Positions 9,188-17,493 of a stretch of DNA of 64,000 nucleotides are shown in pieces. The translations under genes were made by a program, and so were the position numbers. Position 1 is the stretch's first letter. Each line of letters starts with the position of its first letter. The DNA is from Coriobacteriia bacterium (lineage in GTDB: Bacteria > Actinomycetota > Coriobacteriia > Coriobacteriales > Eggerthellaceae), in the NCBI GenBank assembly GCA_030537355.1, contig JAUNNF010000006.1, positions 62,001 through 126,000 on the forward strand. Direction: 5' to 3'. The notes below the pieces were generated by a model. The model saw nothing but the letters and a program-made list of their open reading frames with translations. It was not told the origin of the DNA and made no database searches.

Positions 9188-10268
9188 TTCTAAAGCTGAA
9201 CAGTCTATAAATTTTGGATGCAGAACAGATGTAGGTAGGGTACGAGACCATAATGAAGATAGTCTACTTGTAGAATCTCCATTATTTGCTGTGGCAGATG
9301 GTATGGGTGGACATGCCGCTGGAGAGGTTGCTTCTGAAATTGCTGTAGACAGTTTAACTAAACATGCTCCTCGCAATTTTGATGTAGATGGACTTGCTCG
9401 AGCAGTAGAGATTGCAAACGAGGATATCATCAAGGCTGTTTTAGAAGGCGAGGGAAAACAGGGCATGGGTACCACCATGACTGCAGCGATTATTGATGGT
9501 AATAAGGTATGCATTGCTCAGGTCGGAGATTCACGTGCTTATTTATTGCATAATTCTAAATTGCAACAGATTACTCGCGATCATAGTTTAATGGCTGACT
9601 TAATTGAAACTGGTCAAATAACACCTGCTGAAGCAAGGGTTCATCCAAATAGATCTTTGATAACTCGTGCTTTGGGTAGTGACCCAGATACATTTGCCGA
9701 TAAGTATGAGATTGAGGTTGAGTCTGGTGATAGACTTCTTCTTTGTTCTGATGGTTTGTCTGGAATGCTTGAAGATGATATTTTGCAAGGCTTTTTAAAC
9801 GAGACAAAAGATCCTCAAGAGTGTGCTGATAAGCTTATTGAACAAGCAAATGCTCATGGTGGCCAGGATAACATTACTGCTATTGTTGTTGACATTGATG
9901 CTTATGCTTCTGCAAAAAAGAAGAAAGTCGCAAAAAAGTCAAAAAGACTATTTGTCATAATAATTCTATTATTTTTGTTGATTATTGGTTGTGCTATTGG
10001 TTTTGGGGTCTTTGTTGTAGAGAATTCAGCGTATTTAGTCGAAGAAGATGGTTATGTTCAGGTATATAAGGGTGTACCAGGCAATTTTATGGGTATAGAG
10101 CTTTCACATAAAGAATATGGCACTGATATCTATGTTAAAGAATTACGCGAGAGTACACAAGAGCATTTTAAGGATGGCGTGATTAAAGTTTCAGGTATTG
10201 AAGCAGCTGATCGTATAATAGAAAATTATAAACAAGAAGTTTCTGAATTAAAGGCAAAGAAGAAATGA
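9180..10268 (+). CDS. pstP: PP2C-family Ser/Thr protein phosphatase PstP
   Basis: 362 residues from ATG 9180. The PPM/PP2C motifs occur in order: RDHNED, VADGMGGH, GMGTTMTAA, QVGDSRAYL, LLCSDGLSGML and GGQDNITAI, so the metal-binding aspartates are present. A basic patch leads into one transmembrane helix (about residues 256-280) and an external tail of about 80 residues, the topology of mycobacterial PstP. It is expected to dephosphorylate PknB and its substrates. It overlaps both fhaB (eight bases) and the next gene (four bases). Some upstream in-frame codons exist inside fhaB but lack a ribosome-binding site. Confidence 0.92.
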   Translation: MRNSKAEQSINFGCRTDVGRVRDHNEDSLLVESPLFAVADGMGGHAAGEVASEIAVDSLTKHAPRNFDVDGLARAVEIANEDIIKAVLEGEGKQGMGTTMTAAIIDGNKVCIAQVGDSRAYLLHNSKLQQITRDHSLMADLIETGQITPAEARVHPNRSLITRALGSDPDTFADKYEIEVESGDRLLLCSDGLSGMLEDDILQGFLNETKDPQECADKLIEQANAHGGQDNITAIVVDIDAYASAKKKKVAKKSKRLFVIIILLFLLIIGCAIGFGVFVVENSAYLVEEDGYVQVYKGVPGNFMGIELSHKEYGTDIYVKELRESTQEHFKDGVIKVSGIEAADRIIENYKQEVSELKAKKK

Positions 10269-13024
10269 CACGTAGAAACATAGAGTTGTTATTGTTAGGC
10301 ATTGCAAATGTTGTGTTTCTGCTTATGTACGGATCGTATTTGTTGAACTGTCCAGATGCTATAAATCTACAAAATATTATTATTCCATTTGCTTTTATTA
10401 TTTCTACTATTTTAGCTCATGTAGCAGTAAGAAAGCTTGCTCCTAATTCAGATCCAGCAATTCTCCCAATTGTGATGTGTTTAACTGGAATTGGTATTAC
10501 ATTTATTACTAGATTAGCTCCGGACCTAGCCCTTCGTCAGGTGATGTGGTTGTTTGCTGGTATTATTTGCATGATAGTTATTCTTGTATTAGTTAAACCA
10601 TTATCAAAGATTGCTAATTATAAATATACTTTTATGGTTGTTGGCTTTTTACTGTTGATTGCACCAATGCTTCCTATTTTGGGTCAAGAAATATATGGTT
10701 CGCGTATTTGGATTCATCTCGGACCATTTTCTTTTCAGCCAGGCGAACTTGCGAAGATTGCTATAGCATTATTTTTAGCAGGATATCTTGCGCACAATAG
10801 AGAGATGCTTTCTGTATTTACCCACAGGGTTGGTGTTTTCCAATTACCAGACCTACGAACATTGATGCCTCTTCTAATAATGTGGGTAATTTCAATGTTG
10901 ATTGTTATATTTGAAAAAGATTTAGGTTCTGCTCTTGTTTTCTTCTTTGTATTTATTACAATGCTTTATGTTGCGAGTGGAAGAAAATTTTATTTAGTTG
11001 TTTCTTTTATTTTGGCTGCAATAGCTGGATTATTTTTGTTTAGTGTATTTGGTCACGTACAAGATCGTGTTAATATTTGGCTTGATCCATTCCAAGATCC
11101 AACAGGAAGTGGCTTCCAAATAGTTCAATCTTTATATTCATTAGCAGATGGTGGTTTGTTTGGAAGCGGTATTGGAAAAGGCCTAGCAACACAAATACCT
11201 GTTGTAGAGTCTGACTTTATTTTTATTGCTATTGCTGAAGAGCTTGGACTTCTTGGTGGTGCAGCAGTATTACTATTGTTCTTATGCTTTGCAATTAGAG
11301 GTTTTTTGACGGCTTCGCGCGCAAAGAATGATGTTAGTTCATTTTTAACTGTTGGTCTTACTACTACGATTTTACTACAGGCTTTTATTATTGTAGCTGG
11401 TGTTACTAAATTAATTCCATTAACAGGGCTTACTCTTCCTTTTATTAGTCAGGGTGGTTCGTCCCTATTAGCTTCATTTGTTATTGTTGGATTTTTATTG
11501 AGATGTGGCGAAGAGGGAACAGGACATGAAAACGACTTGAAAGCTTCTGAAATATTGTTGTCTAATGGAGTCCTTGGACGTGTAAGCCTAGGTAAAAGGC
11601 TTACTGGCACATTGATTGTGTTTTCAATTTTGTTTGCTATTCTTGTTGCAAACTTAACTTATATTATGGTTGTTCAAGCAGATGAGATTAAGCATATGTC
11701 TGGAAATAATCACGTATTATTGAAAGAACAATACAACAAAAGAGGAGACATAGAAACTAAAGATGGAGTAGTGCTTGCAAAAAGCGAGAAACAAGAAGAT
11801 GGAACCTATGAGAGAAGATATCCTGCTGGATCGCTAGCATGTCATGTTGTAGGTTATGCATCCACAAGATTTGGTACAAGTGGTATTGAAGGTAGCCAAA
11901 ATGATTCGCTAAAGGGCGAGAAAAACTTCGCAACTTGGCAGGATGTTTTGAATAATATGATGGGTAAAACAAGCGAAGGTAACGATGTCACGCTTACTAT
12001 AAATTCTGATGTACAGAAGGCTGCTGAAGAGGCGCTGCAGGGCCGTAAAGGAGCATGTGTTGTTATTGACTCTGGAACTGGTGCTGTAATGGCTAGTGCT
12101 TCATCGCCATCTTATAAGAATAGTGACGTTGATGATATATTGTCTGGCAAAAATAACAATGATGATAGTTCTGCAATGTATAACAGAGCCACTCAGGCTT
12201 TGTATGCGCCAGGATCGACTTTTAAGATTGTAAGTTTATCTACAGCGCTTGCCGAGAATGTGGCAAAAGAAGATGATGTTTTTAATTCCCCAGGTGTCTT
12301 AGACATTGGAGGAGGAAAAGTTACAAACTTTAATAATTACGCATATGGTTCTATAACGCTAGCTAGAGCTACAGAAGTTTCTTCAAATACTGTGTATGCT
12401 CAGGTTGGTGAAAGATTAGGACAAGAGAGGCTTGTACGAGGTGCTGAAAAATTTATGTTTAACAAGAAGATAGATTTTGATATTGAAACAGCAACATCAT
12501 TGATGCCAGATCCAGATGAAATGACCTTATGGGAAACTGCATGGGCTGCTGCAGGTGAGCCTGTTGGTGAGCATCCTTCTCCTGCTGGACCACAGTCAAC
12601 AACTTTACAAATGGCTTTAGTTGGATGCGCCATAGCAAACAATGGTGTTATTTATGCACCTTATTTGGTTGACAGTATTAAAAATCCAAGTGGTGAGCAG
12701 TCGTATAATGCTCATTCTCATCCATTAACCACAGTATTTGGAAAAGATATTGCTAGACGTACAGCTGCTATTCTTGCGAATGTTGTAAGACGCGGTACTG
12801 GAACTCCTGCAGCTATAGATGGAGTAACAGTGGCTGGTAAAACAGGTACTGCAGAAAAAGGTGGAGGACGAGATGATAGTTGGTTTGTTGGTTTTGCTGA
12901 CTCTGACGAGGGTGGTAGTGCTGTTATAGCTATAGTCTTGGAAGACAGCAATGATGCTCCAGCAAAATCTCAAAATGTTTTGAAAGTTGCTCTTGAAAAA
13001 CAGGGGAAGTTAACAAATAAATAA
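10265..13024 (+). CDS. natural fusion of RodA (SEDS glycosyltransferase) and PBP2-type transpeptidase
   Basis: A single 919-residue frame joins two enzymes that are adjacent genes (rodA, pbpA) in most actinobacteria. Residues 1 to about 420 are a polytopic SEDS protein, with GSRIWIHLG, QPGELAKIA, FEKDLGSAL (containing the family's key Asp) and LTLPFISQGG motifs. A further hydrophobic helix (about 450-475) leads into a class B penicillin-binding transpeptidase. Its catalytic SxxK is at 651-654 (STFK), the SxN at 706-708 and the KTG at 859-861. The expected activities are peptidoglycan polymerisation and crosslinking at the membrane. No stop, frameshift or internal ribosome-binding site separates the halves. 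Confidence 0.92.
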   Translation: MTRRNIELLLLGIANVVFLLMYGSYLLNCPDAINLQNIIIPFAFIISTILAHVAVRKLAPNSDPAILPIVMCLTGIGITFITRLAPDLALRQVMWLFAGIICMIVILVLVKPLSKIANYKYTFMVVGFLLLIAPMLPILGQEIYGSRIWIHLGPFSFQPGELAKIAIALFLAGYLAHNREMLSVFTHRVGVFQLPDLRTLMPLLIMWVISMLIVIFEKDLGSALVFFFVFITMLYVASGRKFYLVVSFILAAIAGLFLFSVFGHVQDRVNIWLDPFQDPTGSGFQIVQSLYSLADGGLFGSGIGKGLATQIPVVESDFIFIAIAEELGLLGGAAVLLLFLCFAIRGFLTASRAKNDVSSFLTVGLTTTILLQAFIIVAGVTKLIPLTGLTLPFISQGGSSLLASFVIVGFLLRCGEEGTGHENDLKASEILLSNGVLGRVSLGKRLTGTLIVFSILFAILVANLTYIMVVQADEIKHMSGNNHVLLKEQYNKRGDIETKDGVVLAKSEKQEDGTYERRYPAGSLACHVVGYASTRFGTSGIEGSQNDSLKGEKNFATWQDVLNNMMGKTSEGNDVTLTINSDVQKAAEEALQGRKGACVVIDSGTGAVMASASSPSYKNSDVDDILSGKNNNDDSSAMYNRATQALYAPGSTFKIVSLSTALAENVAKEDDVFNSPGVLDIGGGKVTNFNNYAYGSITLARATEVSSNTVYAQVGERLGQERLVRGAEKFMFNKKIDFDIETATSLMPDPDEMTLWETAWAAAGEPVGEHPSPAGPQSTTLQMALVGCAIANNGVIYAPYLVDSIKNPSGEQSYNAHSHPLTTVFGKDIARRTAAILANVVRRGTGTPAAIDGVTVAGKTGTAEKGGGRDDSWFVGFADSDEGGSAVIAIVLEDSNDAPAKSQNVLKVALEKQGKLTNK

Positions 13025-13054
13025 TATATAATGAGTAGAGTTTAAGGAGTTATT

Positions 13055-14953
13055 GTGGCAGAGAACATGAATGGAAGAATTTTTAGTGGCCGATATAAAT
13101 TAACTGAACGTATTGGTACTGGGGGAATGGCTGAAGTTTACCGTGCAGACGACACTGTTTTAGGTCGTGTTGTAGCTGTAAAAGTAATGCTTCCAGCTTA
13201 TGCTAGCGATGCAGAATTTACAGAGCGATTTAGGACTGAAGCTGCAAGTGCTGCAAATTTACAAAATCCTTATATTGTTAATATTTATGATTGGGGTCAA
13301 GACAATCAAGATTATTTCATTGTAATGGAATATGTAAGAGGTAGTGATCTTAAATCTGGCATTCAGCAACGTGGTGCACTCTCACAAAAGAAAGTTGCTG
13401 AAATTGGTATGCAAGTATGTCAAGCATTAAGCGCTGCACACAATCAGGATATTATTCACCGTGATATTAAGCCACAAAATATTATGGTTCAGCCTGATGG
13501 CAATGTCAAAGTCATGGATTTTGGTATTGCAAGAGCTAAAAACTCTACAAAAACTCAAACTGGTTCAGTATTAGGTACAGCTCATTATATCTCTCCAGAA
13601 CAGGCTATGGGGAAAGATTTAACTGCCGCATCTGATATATATTCTCTTGGATGTGTTATGTATGAAGCAGTAACTGGTCAACTTCCTTTTGATGGACCAG
13701 ATGCTGTAAGTGTTGCAACTAAACAGGTTAATGATAAACCTGTCGCACCTCATACTATACGTAAAGATATAGATCCAGATCTAGAATCTATTATCGGTAT
13801 GGCTATGAATAAGGATCCTAAATCAAGATTTACTACTGCTAATGATATGCAAAATGCGCTTCGTGATTATCTTAGTGGTCGTCCTGTTAATTTAGGTAGT
13901 AGTGCTGCAAAAACAGCAGTTATTGGTGGAGTTGCTGGTGCAGCTGCTGGTGCAGCAATTGGAGCTGCAGCTGCAAGTCAGCCAGATAAAACAGGCGTTA
14001 TGCCAGCTGGCGCTGTTAAAGATAATCGAAGTAGACAACAAAAAAATTACACGAAGAATTCAGGCAAAAAAACAAAAAATCCTTCAAGAAAAAAGAAAAA
14101 AATTGCTATAGGTGTTGCTATTGCAGCTGTTATTGCCATAATTGTTGGTATATTTATTTTTAATAATGGTAATCAAGTACCTGATGTTGTAGGAAAACAA
14201 CTTGATGATGCTAAAACTATAATAACTCAAGAGGGTTTTGAGGTTGGTAAAATAGATAAAGTTTATAATTCAGAAAAACCTGAAAACGAAGTTATAAGTC
14301 AAGATCCAGGGTCATTTTTTAAGCAACCTAAAGGAACCAAAATCAATTTAGTTGTATCTCTTGGAGCCGAAATGGTTACTGTACCTGATGTTTTAGGTAA
14401 AAGTAGATCTGAGGCTCAAGATATTTTAGAAAAGGCAGGCTTTAAAGTTAAACTAGGCGATGAACAAAATTCTTCAAAATATGAAGCTGGAAAGGTAATG
14501 AGTCAAGATCCTGAAGGTAATAAGCAGGCACCAAAAGATTCTACAATAACTATTGTTATTAGTAAAGGTGCTGAAAGCGTAAATATTCCTAATGTTGTTG
14601 GTATGTCTGAGTCGGCTGCAAGTCACGCTATAGAATCTGCTGGATTTGTTTGTAATATCAACTACGATACAAGTGATACGGTTGATGAAGGTTATGTAAT
14701 TTCACAGTATCCAAATAGTGGTAATAAGGCAGATAAAGGCTCTACTGTTACAATTACTGTAAGTAAGGGTTCAGGTGCTGTTACTGTCCCTAATGTAGTT
14801 GGAATGTCTTTCGAACAAGCAAAATCTACATTGCAGGCAGCAGGATTTAACGTAAGTGTTTCAGGATCTGGAAATAAAGTTATTTCTCAAAGTCCAGTTT
14901 CTGGTAATAGAGCTCAAAAGGGATCTACTGTAACAATTACACTTGGTACTTAA
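13055..14953 (+). CDS. pknB: PASTA-domain Ser/Thr protein kinase PknB
   Basis: 632 residues, with a GTG start seven bases after an AAGGAG site. The kinase domain (about 10-275) has the glycine loop GTGGMAEVY, K43, HRDIKPQN with catalytic D137, DFG at 155-157 and GTAHYISPEQ. An Ala/Gly-rich stretch and a basic juxtamembrane region precede a transmembrane helix at about 349-370. Four PASTA repeats fill residues about 375-632, each opening with a PDVVG/PNVVG-like motif. PASTA repeats bind muropeptides or lipid II in this family. The kinase is expected to phosphorylate FhaA/FhaB partners and to be reversed by PstP. The stop codon is three bases before tRNA-Arg. Confidence 0.95.
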   Translation: MAENMNGRIFSGRYKLTERIGTGGMAEVYRADDTVLGRVVAVKVMLPAYASDAEFTERFRTEAASAANLQNPYIVNIYDWGQDNQDYFIVMEYVRGSDLKSGIQQRGALSQKKVAEIGMQVCQALSAAHNQDIIHRDIKPQNIMVQPDGNVKVMDFGIARAKNSTKTQTGSVLGTAHYISPEQAMGKDLTAASDIYSLGCVMYEAVTGQLPFDGPDAVSVATKQVNDKPVAPHTIRKDIDPDLESIIGMAMNKDPKSRFTTANDMQNALRDYLSGRPVNLGSSAAKTAVIGGVAGAAAGAAIGAAAASQPDKTGVMPAGAVKDNRSRQQKNYTKNSGKKTKNPSRKKKKIAIGVAIAAVIAIIVGIFIFNNGNQVPDVVGKQLDDAKTIITQEGFEVGKIDKVYNSEKPENEVISQDPGSFFKQPKGTKINLVVSLGAEMVTVPDVLGKSRSEAQDILEKAGFKVKLGDEQNSSKYEAGKVMSQDPEGNKQAPKDSTITIVISKGAESVNIPNVVGMSESAASHAIESAGFVCNINYDTSDTVDEGYVISQYPNSGNKADKGSTVTITVSKGSGAVTVPNVVGMSFEQAKSTLQAAGFNVSVSGSGNKVISQSPVSGNRAQKGSTVTITLGT

Positions 14954-14956
14954 AAC

Positions 14957-15032
14957 GTCCCTGTAGCTCAGTGGATAGAGCGTCGGTTTCCTAAACCGTG
15001 CGTCGGAGGTTCGACTCCTCTCAGGGACGCCA
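14957..15032 (+). tRNA. tRNA-Arg (CCT)
   Basis: A cloverleaf can be drawn: acceptor GTCCCTG/CAGGGAC, D arm GCTC/GAGC, anticodon loop TTCCTAA (CCT), T arm GGAGG-TTCGACT-CCTCT, and encoded CCA. It begins three bases after the pknB stop codon, so it may be transcribed with that operon. Its 3' end lies one base from the stop codon of the convergent yjbQ gene. Confidence 0.93.
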
Positions 15033-15033
15033 T

Positions 15034-15435
15034 TTAACTGATTATGGTTGCTATAAGTTTTCTCGGGTCTGCGTGATTCCTGAATTCGCAAAGGTATATT
15101 CCTTGCCATGTACCTAAGGCTAGCTTGCCGTTTTGAATTGGTATACTTAAACTTGGTCCTACAAGAATACTTTTTGCATGAGATGGCATATCATCACTGC
15201 CTTCTATTGTATGTGTATAGTATGGTTGATTTTCTGGAACCAAATGATTAAAGATATTTTCAAGGTCAACTTGTACGTCAGGATCATAATTTTCACTAAT
15301 TGCTAATCCTGCACTTGTATGCTGGATAAATAAATTAAGAATACCTTTTTCTGGAAGAGGAATATTAATTTCGTTAGTGATTAGATTAAAACCTCTTTGT
15401 TTAGCATTTAGTGATATGTTGTATTGCTCAGTCAT
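15034..15435 (-). CDS. yjbQ: YjbQ/UPF0047 family protein
   Basis: 133 residues, matching the small UPF0047/YjbQ family, which is described as having secondary thiamine-phosphate synthase activity. The conserved blocks seen are LFIQHTSAGLAISENYDPDV, the central HTIEGSDDMPSH segment and the GTWQGIYLCEFR near the C-terminus. The ATG at 15435 lies six T-residues after the CCA end of tRNA-Cys on the same strand, and no Shine-Dalgarno is visible. The mRNA is therefore probably made by read-through of the tRNA-Gly/tRNA-Cys transcript. An upstream extension of the frame would run through the tRNA and is rejected. Confidence 0.85.
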   Translation of the reverse strand: MTEQYNISLNAKQRGFNLITNEINIPLPEKGILNLFIQHTSAGLAISENYDPDVQVDLENIFNHLVPENQPYYTHTIEGSDDMPSHAKSILVGPSLSIPIQNGKLALGTWQGIYLCEFRNHADPRKLIATIIS

Positions 15436-15441
15436 AAAAAA

Positions 15442-15515
15442 TGGAGGCGACATCCAGATTCGAACTGGAGATAAAGGCTTTGCAGGCCTCTGCCTTACCA
15501 CTTGGCCATGTCGCC
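15442..15515 (-). tRNA. tRNA-Cys (GCA)
   Basis: Minus-strand cloverleaf with acceptor GGCGACA/TGTCGCC, anticodon loop CTGCAAA (GCA), a TTCGAAT T-loop and encoded CCA. It lies eight bases downstream of tRNA-Gly and six bases upstream of the yjbQ start codon, suggesting one tRNA-Gly-tRNA-Cys-yjbQ transcript. Confidence 0.93.
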
Positions 15516-15523
15516 CTAAAAAA

Positions 15524-15599
15524 TGGAGCGGACGACGGGGTTCGAACCCGCGACCCCAACCTTGGCAAGGTTGTGCTCTACCAGCTGAGCCACGTCCGC
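15524..15599 (-). tRNA. tRNA-Gly (GCC)
   Basis: Minus-strand cloverleaf with acceptor GCGGACG/CGTCCGC, D arm GCTC/GAGC, anticodon loop TTGCCAA (GCC), T arm GCGGG-TTCGAAC-CCCGT and encoded CCA. It is the first gene of the leftward tRNA transcript. Its predicted -10 is only about ten bases upstream. Confidence 0.94.
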
Positions 15600-15609
15600 G
15601 CGAGCAACT

Positions 15610-15660
15610 ATGATACCAAAAATCAATTGAATTGCAAGTATTATTTAAAATTTTTATGAT
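15610..15660. promoter_or_regulatory. divergent tRNA promoters sharing one -35 hexamer
   Basis: Rightward: TTGCAA (15632-15637), a 17-base spacer, TATGAT (15655-15660), then tRNA-Val from 15677. Leftward: the same TTGCAA, which is its own reverse complement, a 16-base spacer, and TATCAT (15615-15610) preceded by TGG as in an extended -10, then tRNA-Gly from 15599. Both predicted starts fall 4-10 bases before the mature tRNAs. Confidence 0.6.
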
Positions 15661-15676
15661 AGAATAGCTAATTCGT

Positions 15677-15751
15677 GGGCGATTAGCTCAGGGGGAGAGT
15701 GCTTGCTCGACACGCAAGAGGTCACTGGTTCGAAACCAGTATCGCCCACCA
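15677..15751 (+). tRNA. tRNA-Val (GAC)
   Basis: Cloverleaf with acceptor GGGCGAT/ATCGCCC, D arm GCTC/GAGT, anticodon arm CTTGC-TCGACAC-GCAAG (GAC), T arm CTGG-TTCGAAA-CCAG and encoded CCA. The 3' end is one base from the stop codon of the convergent gene at 15753. Confidence 0.93.
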
Positions 15752-15752
15752 C

Positions 15753-16547
15753 TTACTCAACCCTTATTCCAACATATATTGAATTGTCAGGAAGATTTAT
15801 ATTGTATACATCCTTAAATTTAATGGCCGATATCCTCCAAGAAACACTTTTGCCATTATATTTGGCTGTTCCTGTTGAATATGTATTTCCAAGCTCGTCT
15901 GTGTCACTTTTACTTATATATGAGTCTTCAAAATTTTGTGTCTCTAATGCTAATTTTATAGCTACGTCCTCTGTTCCTGATTTGAAGTCTACATATCTAA
16001 TTCTTGCAAATTTATTAGCGTTTCTATCTACAGTTAGTTCCCAACCGCCGTTGTAGATATAAGAAGCCTCATTTGCATCAATATTGTTCAAGCCCTTTTT
16101 TACAATTGATTCTACTTTTTTTAAATCACTTCCATCCGGAGCCTTAAATTTGTCGTAAAAATTTTCGTCATTCTTGGCATGTTCGTTTGGAACTTGAGTC
16201 ATATTTGCAAGTTCGTTATCGATTTCATCGTTAGACATATTTAAAAATTTAGGAACAAATGGTATTGAATAATCAATTTGCTTAGATAAGTTTTCTTCTA
16301 CTGAACTACCACTAATGATTGTATGATTGATAAGTCCGCTACATTGGATAAGTAGTATAAGAGCAGCAATACCTATAGCTATGGCAATAACAATCAAAGC
16401 ATTTCTGTTAGTAAAAATATTTAGTTTTTGGCTTTTTGTTAACGGTTTAGAGCTATAGAAAATTGTATTTCCGCGTTTAACTTTAGGTAACTCTTTTTCT
16501 CTATCAGGAATTTTATTTATAAATTCTTGAAACTTATTCATAATCAT
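15753..16547 (-). CDS. hypothetical membrane-anchored protein
   Basis: 264 residues and not recognised. A basic N-terminus of about 50 residues precedes one hydrophobic helix (about 51-68), then an external domain rich in Asp, Asn and Lys with no catalytic motif I can name. The C-terminal half has alternating hydrophobic strands, suggesting a small beta-rich domain. Two in-frame ATGs (16547 and 16541) are possible starts. Both overlap the end of the upstream lipid-kinase-like gene, so translation is probably coupled and no separate ribosome-binding site is seen. Confidence 0.7.
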   Translation of the reverse strand: MIMNKFQEFINKIPDREKELPKVKRGNTIFYSSKPLTKSQKLNIFTNRNALIVIAIAIGIAALILLIQCSGLINHTIISGSSVEENLSKQIDYSIPFVPKFLNMSNDEIDNELANMTQVPNEHAKNDENFYDKFKAPDGSDLKKVESIVKKGLNNIDANEASYIYNGGWELTVDRNANKFARIRYVDFKSGTEDVAIKLALETQNFEDSYISKSDTDELGNTYSTGTAKYNGKSVSWRISAIKFKDVYNINLPDNSIYVGIRVE

Positions 16548-17451
16548 TATTATAATTGTTTATACATTCTTCACATACTACATATTTTGCAGCACCTTCT
16601 AAATTTTTTGCGCTAAATGGTGTGGTTAGCTCAGTAATATCATTATCTGTGTGAATATCCATCTTATGTTCAGTTTCTATTTTTATATTTTTTGCGAGAT
16701 AAACTTCTATGGCGTCTGATCGGTCAGGGAAGTTGATAGCATTATCAAGTGCAGCTGCAGTTAATGTTGGAATGTAATCTATGGCTGTTTTTGCCTTAAG
16801 TACTACAACATCTAGCTTTCCATCGCGAGGTCTGTTTTTATGGGTCATTGATAAATCAAAACCAATTTTCGTAAAATTTAGCAACATTATGCCAACACCC
16901 TCAGTAAAGATTTCTTTGTCATCTAAAGTTAACTTTATTTTTGAAGGCTCTGGCTTAAAATTGGAAAGAGCTGCTCCTGCGTATGCAAATGGACCCCAGA
17001 ATCTCCTCCTAGGTTTTGCGCCCTTAGTAATAGCTGTGCTAAAACCTGCTCCAGCATTAAATCCAAATCCGTACCTGTGTTTACCTACCTGAATCTCTCC
17101 TATATCAAAGTTTAAGGTAAGATTTTGTCTTGCTAATTTTGCGAGAGCATGTGGTTCTGTAGGCATAAACAAATTTTCTGCAATAATATTGTCAGTACCT
17201 GCAGGAAATGGAAGAATAGGAATGTTTGTATTTGAAAGAAGATAGCTTACTGTACCAACTGTTGTGTCGCCTCCAACGGCCACTACCATATCAAAGTTTT
17301 TAGCATCAATTAAAAAACTTCTTAAATCAGTATTACCATCAGAACTTCTCAGAACAATTTCATCGCCATCTTTTGCAAAAGAGCGTATAAAATCATAGAT
17401 TGCACCGTTGCCATAACCTGATGCTAAATTGTTTACAATAAGCATTTTCAT
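16534..17451 (-). CDS. diacylglycerol/sphingosine kinase-like protein
   Basis: 305 residues of the DagK/LCB5 lipid-kinase fold. The N-terminus IVNNLASGYGNG corresponds to the NPxSGxG loop. The nucleotide-binding motif, normally GGDGT, reads G60-G61-D62-T63-T64. It is followed by FPAGTDNIIAEN (usually GTxNDFA) and GFGFNAGAGFS. The expected reaction is ATP-dependent phosphorylation of a lipid hydroxyl at the membrane face. The GGDGT-to-GGDTT change is unusual, but the rest of the fold is kept. TATTAT (17464-17459) lies seven bases before the ATG with no Shine-Dalgarno between, so the mRNA is probably leaderless. The gene is divergent from rnd and overlaps the downstream unknown gene. Confidence 0.78.
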   Translation of the reverse strand: MKMLIVNNLASGYGNGAIYDFIRSFAKDGDEIVLRSSDGNTDLRSFLIDAKNFDMVVAVGGDTTVGTVSYLLSNTNIPILPFPAGTDNIIAENLFMPTEPHALAKLARQNLTLNFDIGEIQVGKHRYGFGFNAGAGFSTAITKGAKPRRRFWGPFAYAGAALSNFKPEPSKIKLTLDDKEIFTEGVGIMLLNFTKIGFDLSMTHKNRPRDGKLDVVVLKAKTAIDYIPTLTAAALDNAINFPDRSDAIEVYLAKNIKIETEHKMDIHTDNDITELTTPFSAKNLEGAAKYVVCEECINNYNNDYE

Positions 17452-17458
17452 AAGTAAA

Positions 17459-17482
17459 ATAATACAACAAATCCTTTATAAT
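17459..17482. promoter_or_regulatory. back-to-back -10 elements of the lipid-kinase gene and rnd
   Basis: Minus strand: TATTAT at 17464-17459, seven bases before the ATG at 17451. Plus strand: TATAAT at 17477-17482, eleven bases before the ATG at 17494. The whole intergenic gap is 42 bases. Neither start codon has a convincing Shine-Dalgarno sequence. The -35 region of each promoter must lie over the other promoter or inside the other gene. Confidence 0.5.
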
Positions 17483-17493
17483 ATTCGCCATAA

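Noticed and set aside
15377-15659. Plus-strand frames of 70-80 codons opposite tRNA-Cys and tRNA-Gly
   Set aside because: They translate the complements of tRNAs, including TTCGAA loops. No ribosome-binding site or family match.
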